DNA from: Solenopsis invicta
Taxonomy: Eukaryota > Arthropoda > Insecta > Hymenoptera > Formicidae
Length of the DNA stretch: 64,000 nucleotides
Direction: 5' to 3'
Assembly: GCF_016802725.1 (NCBI RefSeq)
Contig: NC_052673.1
Span: 14,829,037-14,893,036 of the forward strand
The notes beneath the pieces were generated by a model. The model was not told where the DNA came from and searched no databases. It saw only the letters and a list, made by a program, of their open reading frames with translations. Positions 1-11,735 of the stretch are shown piece after piece (position 1 is the first letter of the stretch; each line of letters opens with the position of its first letter). Made by a program: the position numbers and the translations under genes.

Positions 1-1132
1 CTAGGCGAGGGGATGTGCGGCGTATTACGGCGGAGCGGTCCGGCGGCAGCATCCCCGCCACTCGATCTCGGGTCTCTCGCTTCGGACCACGCGCGCAGAA
101 CGTGGCTGCGGACGGCGCGGGAACGAGAGCGCGTGCGCGCGAAGATGAGAGCGTGGGAACGATCGCTCGTTCACTCTGATACGGTAACATTTGTTAGGCG
201 CTATGCGCCGCTAATTGCCGTCTGGCGGATGTTCGGCCGGACGGTTAGGTTAGGTTCGGATGGTTAGGTGGTCCGAGGGGCGGGGGGGGTCGGAAGGCGG
301 TTCGTTACATAGTACCTGTAATTGTATCTCGGTACATTTTTTCCAAAGTACCTGTATCTGTACCTAGATATTGAAAATAAAGTAACTTACACAACACTGG
401 TTATATGTCCGTTTTTACATAATATTTATGGCATATTACTTTTACATAATATCTATGGAATATCATAAAAATGTTCTACGAATATTATTGCGGTCAAAAA
501 TTATTATGAATTATTATGCTTATAATTATTATGCTTATTATAAAATGTTCATAAACTTGATAATTATTACATTTAAAAGTTACAATATTCCCGATAATTT
601 AAAATATTGAAGCAAATAATATTATTTACTTCTTGTATATTATCAGAAATGAACATATAACCACTTTTATTAATATTTCAGAAGTATCATTTAACAGAGC
701 TTATAAAGATATACTTATTTATAATGAAAAAGATTATTGCAAATAATATAATTAATGTATATTTTATGATTTTGTATATTTATCTTCTTGTATATTATCC
801 TTTCCTTAATTTGTTTCCTGGTAGAATTGTATGATTGCATTATATTTCCGTTGATGTATATTATAAATATTTTTTTTAAGAAAATAGATATTACTATTAA
901 TTTGAGCTTAACATAAATAAGAATAGCATAAATTAGTAGAACAAATTTTGCACTTAAAAATGTTACATTATATAAGTGTAGTTAAATAAAAGTTTATTGC
1001 GAAATAAGTATCAAGTTTAAAATAATAAAAACTGTAATTATTTTTACACCAATGACTTAATGTTATTTAGCGATTAATAAATAATTAACAGCATCGAATT
1101 AGCACTGTTTGTTTTTTTTTTAATGCTTACAG
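1..1132. other. Upstream region: GC-rich start, then AT-rich DNA
   Basis: Bases 1 to about 300 are rich in CpG, unlike the AT-rich rest, and look like a CpG island around an insect promoter or first exon. It could be the 5' end of the scramblase gene that follows, but I found no splice-compatible coding exon in it. A short open frame at 13-267 has no recognisable domain. From 300 to 1132 I see only AT-rich sequence. Confidence 0.3.
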
Positions 1133-4100
1133 GTTGGTCGCAGACAAATATGACATATCCACCCGGCTTGGTACCCCTTATGGGCCGTGATCATCTTTTC
1201 ATGAAGCAGAAAACTGATTTGTTTCATGGTAAGCATTCAGCTCTACTAAAAGATATAAATATAACACTTCTCTTTTTGAAGTGATGTTTAATGCCAAATA
1301 AGAGCTAAACACAAGGTCTTTAGTGTGAATTCGTGTATTCTTCATCAAGAGTCATTTTACATACGTTTTGGTCTCTGGTTCGGACCATCCACTTCTCTTG
1401 TACACAACAGTATACGCTTAGATGTATTTCATTCTCCGTAGTCACATCGCGCGCTCTTCGCTGAGCATCGAATCGTGAGTCTTTGTTAATTACGGTTATT
1501 TTTGAAGTAAAGTAAGATCTAGTGTTTTTCAAAATTTAAATTATTACAGTAAGGTCGTTTATTATGTTATGTTAAGACGTTGAAAGAAGATGTACACTGC
1601 GTTTTTGCACAATCTGTATTTATTCGACTTGTAAATCTGTACTGAAGAAGATCGTCATTAAAGGTCAAAACGTTTGCTTGACATTGGATTTATGCTGTGA
1701 TTTATTTATTTACGTCTGACATCCTGCGTGGCTCTTATTTCCTAATTTTAATTTATCTATAAAAGCTTTAACCTTTGTTTTATTTTGTTTATTCAGAATA
1801 TGTTTTGAATAAATTTGATGCTTATGATGATTTTATGATAGAGTACCGAGTACCGAATATATAAATTTACGAAATATGTTACAGTATGTATTTTTCTGCG
1901 TGTACCGAGAATTATTTTAAGGGGGAAACCTCATGTAAACAGCCGTTTTTTCTCGATTTTCTTTTAAAAAAAATGACAAAATTTATTGAACGTAGACAAA
2001 GTATACGATAATATTTACTATTTAAACTAATTTAAAAAAATTTTTTGGTGTTGAAAAATTTCAAAACGGCGGCACAACAGCTGCTTGAAGTTGATTTTTT
2101 AAATTTGCGTCGGGACACGCCAAGATCACAAAATTAATGTGAAACAACAATTTCAAGAAAATTTTGTTAGTTTATGCAAAACGCACAACATATACCTACA
2201 TAATTAATAAAATTCATAAAATTGCAAAAACGGCGACATAAACAAAAACAACCACTTTAAACAGTTGTTAATAATTATTGTATAAAGCAAAATATATTAT
2301 TGATCGGATAGGTATATGTTGGGACCAGAGAGTTGAAAAATAAACATGTAAAATTTGAAAATGATCGGTCAAGTAGTTTTCGAGTTACATGTCCCGGCGC
2401 AAAATTTAGCGTTTTGAGAGAAAGATGTTTAAAGTTGTACCTATATCTACGCGCTCCCCGGCCGCTGAGGCCAACTCACTTTTTTTTTTAAATAACACAA
2501 AAGAAAGTCTCTTTTTTTTTTGAGATAATTTCCTTACAATTTCAGCAAAAAACTGATTTTACATAAGGTTCCTTCTTTCTGTAAAGTATTATTTGTCAAT
2601 AAAAATATGAGTATATTTTATAAGACTTTTATTAAAAACAGCTATTAGTAAAAATAATTTACTTTTAGTTAAAAGAAGAAAATTAAAAATTGAGTAATCG
2701 CTTCTTTTACCATGAGAATGATATTACTTTACTATATTCAACATTATTTTTATATTTTACTTTAATTTTACGTTATTTTATTTAGTTTCTACTGGAAAGA
2801 GAAATAAGAACAAATACGTCATTACGGATAACAAGGGCAAGTTGGTGTATTACATCGCCGAGGAATCAGAAACAGTTCCGCGATTGTTCAGGGAACACCG
2901 TTGTTGCTGTGAATTCTACTTGTACGACAAAAATCAGAAAGACGTTCTTCGTATGAGTCGACACTTTAGATCTACCGGTTGTTTTACCTATGAGCAGGTA
3001 GTTTTATTATTAAAGTTCCCTTAGTTTAATCGTTGTAGTTGCATGTAATATCTTAATAACACTATACAGGGTGATTCAGAATTGACTCATGTGTCCCTAT
3101 AAAGATGTGGATAAATTCTGAGACGATTTTTTCTATACGAAAAATTTGTCCGACACTTACTTTTTGAATTATAAGAAGATAAAGTTAACAAATTACGGGC
3201 CGTGTAGACATGATAGACAGTGGCGGCGCAACTCACCGTCCGACGCGGGCGCTTACGCGGGGCACCCTTGCGATCAACTGTCTGACAATAAGAATTATTC
3301 TATCGCATAAAAACATAAAACACATACGCATACACGCGCGCGCGCATACGCACACGCACGCACACGCTCACGCACACATGCACGCACGCACGCAAAAATA
3401 TAAAATTTTATGTGTAACATCGTTCCACACATGTAATGTTTGAAAAGAATGAGAGCGAGTACTCGTCTCGAGGTTACAACAAGCAGCGATTTTCCTAAAA
3501 ATTTCACTGAAGTGTGAGCTGGTGAATTGGCCGCAGTGGCGCCTAGATGTAAAGCCTGTGGCCGCACTTGACTCACGAGAAGATCCCCCGCGGCGTGGCC
3601 GCCTAGCGGTGGCGCAAGCACTTATTTGTTCGCGTGGGGCCTTACACACACGGCGGGATCGTCTAGCGGTGATGCAGGCGCTCGCTTATATGCCATCAGT
3701 TTGCCATTATGTTGTCGGCACGATACTGTATATGAAATGCAAGATTATTGCATGTCGTCATCTTGCTATCAACATGACGTTATTGAAATTTCATAAACTA
3801 TTGATAGCTATTTGTTTTTACGTTGCTAACTCAGGACTTCGGTATCACCAAATTGACGGTAATTTCACAACAACTCGCAAAGTGCATTAGTTTACTTAAC
3901 ATGCGAAATCACGCTTGGTTATCAGGGTTCAAGAATATGATTTTATTGTTGGCGCGCTGTATGAAGAAATAACTTTGTACTTGTTTAATTTGGCAATTAC
4001 TAATCATGGGCAGAGTTCTATAAAGCGCATGTTGGTCATCGAATGTTAAACGAGCATAAAATGACGCATCATACATTTTATCAAACATAGATTCTGCCAG

Positions 4101-7100
4101 CTAAAGTAACGATGAAGTAACGATTGAATTCGTTACCGTTATTGGGAAAATGTAACGACGTTACCGTTACCGTTACCGTTACAGACATAAAAAGTAACGC
4201 TTGTTACCGTAAAAAAGTAACGAAAACGGTAACGGCGTTACAAGTAACACATTACTTCCCAATCCTGATTATAATCAGTTTTTTATTAGCAGATGACTAA
4301 AATTTTTTTGCAGGAACTGAAAGTATATTCCGGAAATACTCCATTGGGCAGCGTTACTAAAGAGTGGACTTATTTGCAACCTCAGTTCTGTGTTCGCGAC
4401 GCACTCGGCAAGCCAGTATTGATGATGAAAGGGTCATTTTTGAATTGTGATAACGCATTCTTTAAGGTATTGTAATATTCTACAAATCCTACTTAACTTA
4501 CGCTACTTATAATATTTTATTATCAATATTATTACTTATTATATTCAGGTTTCTTATTAAATTGTTTATGAAGCTAACTTTAAAAGCATTTAAAAGATTA
4601 TTGAAACTAAGGTTTAGGACTTAAAAATAAATAATGCATATTATAGGACTTGGTTAGGTGGCGTGATGGTGTATGGATGTGGATGGAGATAGAGTGAGGC
4701 TGAGTATGAGTGTTTGTAGTATATTAGGAAGTATTAGAAAGTAAAGAGGTACGAACTAGAGAGATAAGAAGGTAGAGAAAACGGGTAATTGGAGGCGGAT
4801 GTAGGGGAAAAGGAATTGAGGAGATATTGTAAGACATAAGTGGAAGGAACAGGAATAGGTTAGGGCGGACAATGAGGCGGGAGAATCCGGGAAGGTTGGT
4901 AAGGTAGGAATTAAACATGGAAGGTAAAGAAAGCGAAAAGGGCAAAGCGGGCAAAGAGAAAGAGTGTTAGGAGAATAGGTTAGAGGAATAAAATGATAGA
5001 AATAAAGGCAGGAACAGTTATAGGAAAGAAAAGGCGATAGGTAATGCAAGAAATCAGGCAGAACGATTTATGGAGAATGAGTGACATATTCTCCGTCAGC
5101 AAAACGTGAACAAACAGATTATTTGGAGAGTCTATCAATTTCTGTTGCTAGAAAGGCAACAGATTTCATACTGACTCTGCAATATCTGCGGTGTCAACAA
5201 ACTGCTGTCAGAAATAGGACAGAAACTGTTAGCATTTAATTCCAGCAGAAATCGAGCAAATAGTGTTGATAGGACTGTTGTCAGATTGGCCGCAGAAATG
5301 AAGCATAACCTGCGCAACACAATCTGACGGTTAGGTTAGACTGACGGTAGACTGGCAAAAATCGAGCACCGCCCCAGACAAAATGCTTGCATAGTGATAT
5401 CATGATGCGCGCATGCCGTGCGGATTATCCGCACGGCGTGCGCGCATATTACTACACAAATGCGTCCTCATATGAGATTCATATTGCTCGTACATGTGTA
5501 ATTTCACACCTACGAGTCATATGAGTCTCAATTGAGAGCGTATCTCTGATCAGCACGTGAGACTTATATTGCTCGCACGCATGCGACTTTATGCATGCGA
5601 GTCATATGAGTCTCAATTGAGGATGCATCTCTGATCCACATGTGAGACACATATTATTCTTACGCGTGCGACTTCATGCGTGCGAGTCATATGAGTTTCA
5701 ATTGAAAATTGAAACTCATATTTATTTTGATTTTTAATCTGCACGTGAGATTCGTATGACTCACACACGTGAGGTTGCATGCATGCGAGCAATATGAACC
5801 TCATATGAGAATGTATATGTAAAAAATAAAAAATAATAAAATAACAATAAATAATAAAAAATCATATAATTGCATATATTATATATTATATTTTTTATTT
5901 TTATTATTATTTACATATGTATATGCATATGTTTAGATTTCTTACATTTTTTGTGTATGCAATAACAACGTTCGTGGAGCTTATCCATAATCCTTATACA
6001 TAAATATTTAGGATTTCATATAACACAGATTATATTCTCCAGTTTGTTGTCGTATAGAATTTTGTATTAAAACAGAAACAGACTCATTTGACAAGAAACC
6101 AACAGAAACAGACTCACTTGACAAACTCAATAAATTTTGGAAATGATATCAAACGCAACATTCGCAACTCGACTCAATTAGAGATACCTATGGCGCAATT
6201 TATACAAAATCGATACGCGATTAATGAAATAGATAAAATTTACTATTTCTGCAAAATTTTGCGTGTTGCAGAGATACTTGCTTACATATTTGCATGCGTA
6301 TATAATATTCTGCTTTGTCGCACGAATATAATTAACCATAAACTCGTTTTTTTCTTATATGTATCATTGATAGACTTAATTTTTTTATTATCCGTTTGGA
6401 CGTGCACCGTTTCGTTTGCAAACAGTATTTTTCTACTGCTGTAATAACGAGTCAAGTCATATGTCATTATGGTCAACTTGCTCATGTCAATTTTATAAAT
6501 GACACAATAATTAAAATATTTACAACTTTTAAAAGATTCCCTTTAACTCTAGATTATGCACTAAATCACATGTATTCTTTTAAATGCACACATTTTCTAA
6601 CGTGTTAATCGCGCTAATATGTTCCTTAATATTAAATGTAAATTATAACAAACAATTATATGTAGATTTAGAATACCAACTGTTACAAAGGAACTGTGAG
6701 TTGTAAAAATTTAATTTTTAATTTTGATTGTTTGATGTTTCACGTCCATCATTGTCTTCTTCGCTGCTTTTTTTCCGTTGCTGGCTTTATTTTTATTTTT
6801 ATATTTTCGACATTTACGTGCTGTTTTACTACCCTTAAAATTTCTTGGACCTCTGCTTTAAATACAGTTTTGTTTAATGGTCCCTCAAAAAGGGGGCAGC
6901 TCTGTGCTGTATCTGAAGAAAGAAAAATATACGTTATATATATTATGGTCATGTTAACAAGTGCAGATAAAGACATTATTGCAAGATTAATTCACGGTGT
7001 TTTAAGGGAGAACATCACAGTGACGGGTTAAAAAATATTGACTTTGGCGTTCAATTATATATGTTATTAATAACTTACATTGAACGTTTAATATAATATG

Positions 7101-10100
7101 AATGAAAAGTTTTTACGTTTTATACAATATTTAAAAAAAAAAATTAAAAAATATTTGTTTATCACAAAGATATAAAACATTAATGAAAGCCTATTTTGTG
7201 ACGTGCATGGTTGATATCACAATTTCTCAAATGCCATTGAATCGATCGCTTTCAATTTTTAACAGTATATTTAAAAATAATGTAACTATCGCTGGATTGT
7301 CGCTTATTTTTAAAATATTATATATGTTTCAATAGAATATAGCAGCTATCTAAAATTGGTTAGTTACGATTTTCAGAAAACTTTAATTGTTTTTAAGTGT
7401 TAAAATAACAACTATGATTGAACGATAAATGATACATTTTTAAATATAGAGAAGAAGAAGGTAATATGATACACATTTTTATTTTATTGTATAACTTTGT
7501 TTATAATTAATTTTCTATTGAAACTTGAACGATTATACATTCGTCAAAGTATTGTTTGACAGATTCTAGACTCAAAGTAATGAAATATTTATTATTTAGG
7601 ACGGGATTTATAAAAATCTAATGCACTGCATAATCAGTAAAAGAAAAAAAGTGGTTCTATCATGATTATCTATAAAAATAATTTTAAAAAATTAGTTTAG
7701 TTAAAAAAAATACAATATTTTGTTACAAAATTATACATATTTTGAATTTTTTATTGTTTAGAATTTTCCTGATTTAAAATTTTCCTGCGTTCAGAAACTT
7801 TAGAAATACTATTAGAAATTTTATTATAAATTTTATAATTTAGCTATATAAAAAAAAATTTTAAACAATTTTTAATATTTTAAATAAAATAATTATAAAT
7901 TAAATATATACACATATTATACTTACCAAAATCGTACACGTCTATACACGCCGTATCTGGCGTAATCTTAAAATCAAACTGGCCAAAACTGCTGTACAGC
8001 AAAAGAACAGCACAAAGCACTTTAATTTGTTCTTTCACGTCAAGCTTTGAACTCGATCTATGTAAATGTATAATTCACAGACGCCTAATCAATATTTATA
8101 AAGTCTGCGTAGCAACGCGCTTCGCGATTGTTTATGAGCGGCGTCACGGCGCGTCGTCAATGCAATTGCAAATAACTTTTTTTTTACCAAAATTATAAAT
8201 TATTTAATTTTAACGAATTTCAATTCTGTGTTATAGTCAAATAAGATAACTCTGGTTTTAATTATCATATGCAGTAATGAGTAAAAAACCTGAAAATACA
8301 TAGCTGAAAATGCTATTTTCTATATTACAGTTATAAAAAAAGTATTTTTTGTAATTTTTATTTATTATAAACAATAAAAATGTTAAATAATATATGCGCA
8401 TGTCTCCATCACGTCGTGCGGGTAACGTGATGATAGCACAATATGCGCACGGCGTGATACTCACGGTGTGATTGCATAATGCGATTCATTGTGCTTGCAC
8501 GCATGCTCCCACCGGGAGGGTTCCGATAGCGCACATCCCGATAGCCCACCAACCAATCATCTTGACTTATCTAACCCAACCTACGGAAAATCTCTAAGCA
8601 TCTGCCATTGTGAGTGGTTTGTGTGCTATCGGGATGTGCTCTATCGGGACCCACTGGCTCCCATCACGTCATGCGAGTAACGTAATCTAACCAATTATGT
8701 TCATCCGCTCTGTGAACAAGACTATATTCCGAAACTCATCGAAAAAAAAGTGTTGCAACCTTTCAGCTCGTGACTGTACGCACACCGACGGAATCGGCAT
8801 CCCTCCGCGCGCGACACGCGGTTTCTACACATATACGCGAAGCGCCCACATACATACGTACTAGTCTTACCTTTCCATGCTACTAGTGTGGCTGCTAAAA
8901 GTCGAAAATGCATTGCTGACACTGGGCCATTTTGAATTTTCACTATTTTTATGAAACACAACGACAGATGATACATTCATAATAAGAGTAAAAAGGTAGG
9001 TTAGGCGATGCATGCGCAAGTACGCTTCGCTTCAATTGGTCGCTTAGGTACTGGCGTTTATGCGCACTTTTTTCACTCAATAATAATGAACATCATTATC
9101 AACTAAATGCTGAAAACTTGTCAGCAATTATTATTATAGTAGAGTTGCTATTCGGTTGCCGACATGTTGCTCATGAATAAAAGTAATACTTGCATGTTTC
9201 TGTTAACTTTGTATTACCATTTGGTTGCTGACACGTTGCTCACAACTCATGAATGATAATCATTGTTTACATGTTGCTATCAGATTGCTATAAACATTGT
9301 TTGCAACAATTGTTCTACCGTTGTTCGACAATAAAACTCAGTATATTGATACTGAATTAACAAAAACATTTTTTTTTTCATTAAATTAAAGGCATAATAG
9401 CAATTGACGAGTAACTTAATTTCTGCAATTATTTGATTTAGATTGAGTATTCACGTTTGGCTATCTGGGTAGGTATAGATCTAGGCATGGGTGCGGTGTG
9501 ATGCGGGTGTTCGTTCGGGTGGACGGACTTGCTGTATATGATACGGTGTTTGCCTGGGCGGACTGTCGCGCCGTGCTGTATCAAGGATAAGCAAAAGAAT
9601 AAGTATAGGGTGGTATAGTTAGTACCGCGAGCGCGAGGAAAAGAGAAAGAAATGCGTAAAGAGTAGGAACAGAGACAGGCTAATTTGGAACGAGGTATGG
9701 ATGGATGGATGCGTGAGTAAAGGATAAAGATTGTAAACCAAGTCCCTTCATGGCTTTTTTGTAAGCTGAAGTAAATAAATATCTATCTATTTAATAAATA
9801 TTATAAATTTAACGATTATTTGGCGATAAATTGCGATTTTTTATTGCACAAAGTGTACGATTTTTTTGAGAATTAATAATCAAATTTGCAGGTCATGTCT
9901 ATGGATGAGAAGCATCACGTTGGGGCGATTCAGAAGAAACCTGGTGGCTTTCGAGAGATATTTTCTGATATATTCTGCATTAACTTTCCACTCGATCTTG
10001 ACGCGAAGATTAAAGCCGTACTGTTGGGGGGGGCTGTTCTGATAGTAAGTATCGTGAAAATACAATCATTGATTTAAGAAACGAGGTATAAAAAAGAAAA

Positions 10101-10344
10101 GGCAAAAGAAGAAAATAATAATATTGCAGTTTTATTTCTACGTGTAGTATTAATGTCAGCATAGTGGATTGATTTTGGTTTTGGTTAGGAAATTAAAGTC
10201 AAATCGCAAAGAGAAGAAGTTTTCTAACAAGAATCAAATTTCTATTATGAATATACTTTAACTTTAAATACACAATACGTTGACTTATATCTTTTAATAT
10301 TTCAGGACTTTACGTATGTGGAGTCGAGTGAAGACGAGTACTGA
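1133..10344 (+). CDS. Phospholipid scramblase family protein (N-terminus possibly missing)
   Basis: Coding exons are 1133-1228, 2786-2997, 4314-4466, 9892-10044 and 10306-10344. All have AG/GT borders and matching phases. If the ATG at 1150 is the start, the protein has 211 aa; an upstream exon is also possible, because the open frame continues to the acceptor at 1132. It follows the PLSCR fold in order: a PPGL opening, the NKYVITDNKGKLVYYIAEES strand pair, a GSVTKEW strand, the MSMDEKHHVGAI segment, and a C-terminal FPLDLDAKIKAVLLGGAVLI helix. Known members move phospholipids between leaflets in response to calcium or act as signalling and nuclear proteins. Oddities: the palmitoylated cysteine cluster of vertebrate PLSCRs is absent (the site reads STGCFTYEQ), and the calcium-loop acids before FPLDLD are largely lost (SDIFCIN). 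Scrambling activity is therefore uncertain, but family membership is firm. A polyadenylation signal lies at 11114. Confidence 0.85.
1919..2576. mobile_element. Inverted-repeat element in scramblase intron (about 660 bp)
   Basis: The left end AAGGGGGAAACCTCATGTAA is mirrored by the right end, whose reverse complement reads AGAAGGAACCTTATGTAAAA. The interior is AT-rich with no ORF. This fits a non-autonomous DNA transposon or MITE. The superfamily is not assignable because I see no clear target duplication. Confidence 0.5.
3064..3400. repeat. Element end and (CA/CG) simple repeat
   Basis: At 3064 the motif TACAGGGTGATTCAGAATTG resembles the end of the TA-flanked MITE at 50298. I found no matching opposite end, so this may be a truncated copy. 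From about 3310 to 3395 runs a degenerate alternating purine-pyrimidine tract of CA, CG and CACG units, which creates spurious long ORFs on both strands. Confidence 0.4.
3398..3615 (+). repeat. Dispersed SINE-like repeat, copy 1
   Basis: About 215 bp here matches 11518-11735 along its whole length. Shared blocks include GAGGTTACAAC, GTGTGAGCT, GTGGCGCCTAGAT and CGAGAAGATCCCCCGCGGCG. It is GC-richer than its surroundings. The CCTAGCGGTGGCGCAAGC segment loosely resembles a tRNA-type internal promoter, so a SINE is one reading; that is inference. A shorter related block follows at about 3652-3690. Confidence 0.5.
4090..4270. repeat. GTTACC-rich repeat, possible hAT-like MITE end
   Basis: The segment is dominated by GTAACG and GTTACC units on both strands, for example three tandem GTTACC near 4160. 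It ends in ATTACTTCCCAATCCTG, close in style to the CAGxxTTGGG termini of hAT-like MITEs. I could not place the left end. Confidence 0.35.
4640..5075 (+). repeat. C-poor, G/A-rich segment, possible retroelement 3' region
   Basis: About 430 bp has very few C residues on the plus strand and many GGA, GAA and GTGGATGG runs, with no sustained coding frame. The same composition occurs in the LINE-like fragment at 9445-9792. It may be the 3' untranslated part of a non-LTR element; this is inference from composition only. Confidence 0.3.
5405..5447. repeat. Near-perfect 20-bp hairpin
   Basis: Bases 5405-5424 and 5428-5447 are reverse complements at 19 of 20 positions, with a 3-base loop. The stem is GC-rich within AT-rich intron DNA. 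Related GCGCATG/CACGGCGTG words recur near 8395-8470. Confidence 0.6.
5463..5815. repeat. 85-bp tandem repeat inside a foldback element
   Basis: The motif GAGTCATATGAGT starts at 5514, 5599 and 5684, an 85-bp period. The outer ends are also inverted: CTCATATGAGATTCATATTG at the left is mirrored by CAATATGAACCTCATATGAG at the right. A central palindrome lies at about 5692-5716. The region is therefore both tandem and foldback. I see no ORF. Confidence 0.65.
6749..8038 (-). CDS. Small secreted protein, two exons, start codon reads GTG
   Basis: Exon 1 (8038-7927) and exon 2 (6912-6749, stop at 6751-6749) join at a GTAAGT donor and a CAG acceptor in matching phase, giving 91 aa. Residues 2-20 form a signal peptide (KEQIKVLCAVLLLYSSFGQ). 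The mature part has two cysteines (TACIDVYDFDTAQSCPLFEG) and ends in a basic tail (EKKQRRRQ). A TATA box lies about 55 bp upstream. There is no ATG: the codon where Met is expected is GTG, and a stop lies upstream in frame. The start may have been lost (pseudogene), a GTG start may be used, or the base may be an assembly error. The C...CPL.(E/K)G pattern followed by a beta-like stretch recalls the C-terminal half of ML/NPC2-type lipid-binding proteins; this is weak and unverified. The gene lies antisense in a scramblase intron. Confidence 0.45.
8093..8100 (-). promoter_or_regulatory. TATA box of the small secreted gene
   Basis: TATAAATA on the minus strand sits about 55 bp upstream of the putative start. 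This leaves room for a transcription start and a 5' leader of about 25-30 bases, a compact layout common for small secreted insect proteins. Confidence 0.45.
8518..8652. mobile_element. 135-bp MITE with 28-bp terminal inverted repeats
   Basis: The left end 8518-8545 (GGGTTCCGATAGCGCACATC...) and the right end 8625-8652 (reverse complement GGGTCCCGATAGAGCACATC...) match at nearly all of 28 positions. Each terminus contains CGATAG twice. There is no coding capacity. Confidence 0.65.
9445..9792 (+). mobile_element. 5'-truncated non-LTR retroelement 3' end
   Basis: A G-rich, C-poor stretch leads into CAAGTCCCTTCATGGC, then TAAATAAATATCTATCTATT. That is the usual look of an insect LINE 3' UTR ending in a short simple repeat. 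No reverse-transcriptase frame remains. Confidence 0.4.
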
Positions 10345-11190
10345 AGCGGCTTGTATCATTATTAAAGATATATTTTATAACGCATCAAATGCGTTGCAAA
10401 GTTTTTAATTATGTAGTACAATGTTAATTAAAATGAGCGACATGTACACGTATTCAAGATAAAATCATATAGTCATGAAAACTGTAAGATTATAACTATA
10501 ACTATATATTAGTCAATTACTCTTTTAATGACAAATAATGCTTATTATTTTTATATATAATTAAACTGTATTTAAATATATTTTTACTAAGTTTATATAT
10601 TCGCACAAGCATAATCAAACTTTTGCACAGAATTCGATCTCGAAAAAAAGCTCTCTTTTATAAACTTAGTGCAAGTATGTTACACAGTGCCTATGTATAG
10701 TTATAGCATTATTCATTGATTTGCGATGCTTTTGTCTTGCTTTTTTTTAAAGTCTTTTGACTATCATACAATATAACAATGAACAATATTAATTATTCTT
10801 TTCATATATACACTTATATGAATACACAAATGAATGACAATTGTTACTTCAGACCAGCCTATATTTGTTTGCTATGTGTAAATTGTATAAATAATTTTGA
10901 AATTTTATAAACATAATCTTTGTATGGATAATTTGTGATATAAACATACATATAAACAGCATTTTTATACATGTAAACAGCATGTAAACAAACATTTAAA
11001 TTGTATACGGTAACATACAATTTTTGCAGCATTGTAATCTCAAATTTGAAATATTTTATTACTTTGGCAAGAAAAGCTCGCGTACTTGTATAAGCTTAAA
11101 AAAATATTTATTCAATAAAACTGAATTACGTTTTTTATTTTTCTTGTTTGTATATTTTTTGATACTGAAATAAGATCCTTGGCGTAAGTA
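10345..11190 (+). other. 3' UTR and downstream region of scramblase
   Basis: AT-rich with no ORF. Bases up to about 11.14 kb are probably the 3' UTR, ending after the AATAAA at 11114. The rest holds no recognisable feature. Confidence 0.45.
11114..11119 (+). terminator. Polyadenylation signal AATAAA
   Basis: AATAAA lies 770 bp after the scramblase stop codon and is followed by a T-rich stretch, a usual poly(A) site setting. Confidence 0.4.
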
Positions 11191-11517
11191 CCAACACAGC
11201 ACAGAATGTCTTTGGAATATCGCTAGAATATTACATTTGAAATTTGAAATATTTTGATGAATATCTCAGAGACATTCTGACGATGTCAGCTGAATGTCTC
11301 ATGCCTGCCGCAGATTTACTTTAGAATACTATAGAAAAAATATCTATAGTTCTGAATGTATTTTTTGAAACAGGCGTTACATATATGGAATGGGGTTCTC
11401 CTTATACTACTTTTATAATTTTTAATAAGGTAATAAACATACGTATGACAGCAACATGATGGCAAATGTTGCCATCGGTTTGTTTAACAGCATATTAACG
11501 GCATATTGTAAAAATGT

Positions 11518-11735
11518 AAAATTTTATGTGGAACACCGTTTCACACACACGTCACATTTAAAAAAAGATAAGAGCGAGTATTCGTCTCGAGGTTACAACG
11601 AGGAGCTCCTAATTAAGATTCTCATTAAAGTGTGAGCTAGTGAGTCAGTCGCTGTGGCGCCTAGATATAACGCCTGTGGCCACATTCGACTCACGAGAAG
11701 ATCCCCCGCGGCGTGGCCGCTTAGCGGTGGCACAT
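11518..11735 (+). repeat. Dispersed SINE-like repeat, copy 2
   Basis: Second copy of the repeat at 3398-3615, in the same orientation. It shares GTCTCGAGGTTACAAC, GTGGCGCCTAGAT and the GAAGATCCCCCGCGGCGTGG block. The satellite-like word CATTCGGAAAGATTTGAA follows directly, suggesting insertion into or beside the satellite array. Confidence 0.5.

Noticed and set aside
243..270. TTAGG-like words (GGTTAGGTTAGG), suggesting an insect telomere repeat
   Set aside because: Only two or three loose units are present in a GC-rich island, so this is not a telomeric array.
6088..6444. 118-aa plus-strand frame with hydrophobic C-terminal half
   Set aside because: AT-rich, with no domain, splice context or promoter. 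It lies in the scramblase intron just beyond the 3' end of the opposite-strand gene.
8838..8912. Minus-strand start MHFRLLAATLVAWK followed by a GTAAG donor, a possible secreted or mitochondrial first exon
   Set aside because: Joining to the nearest downstream acceptor gives a stop at once, and no partner exon was found.
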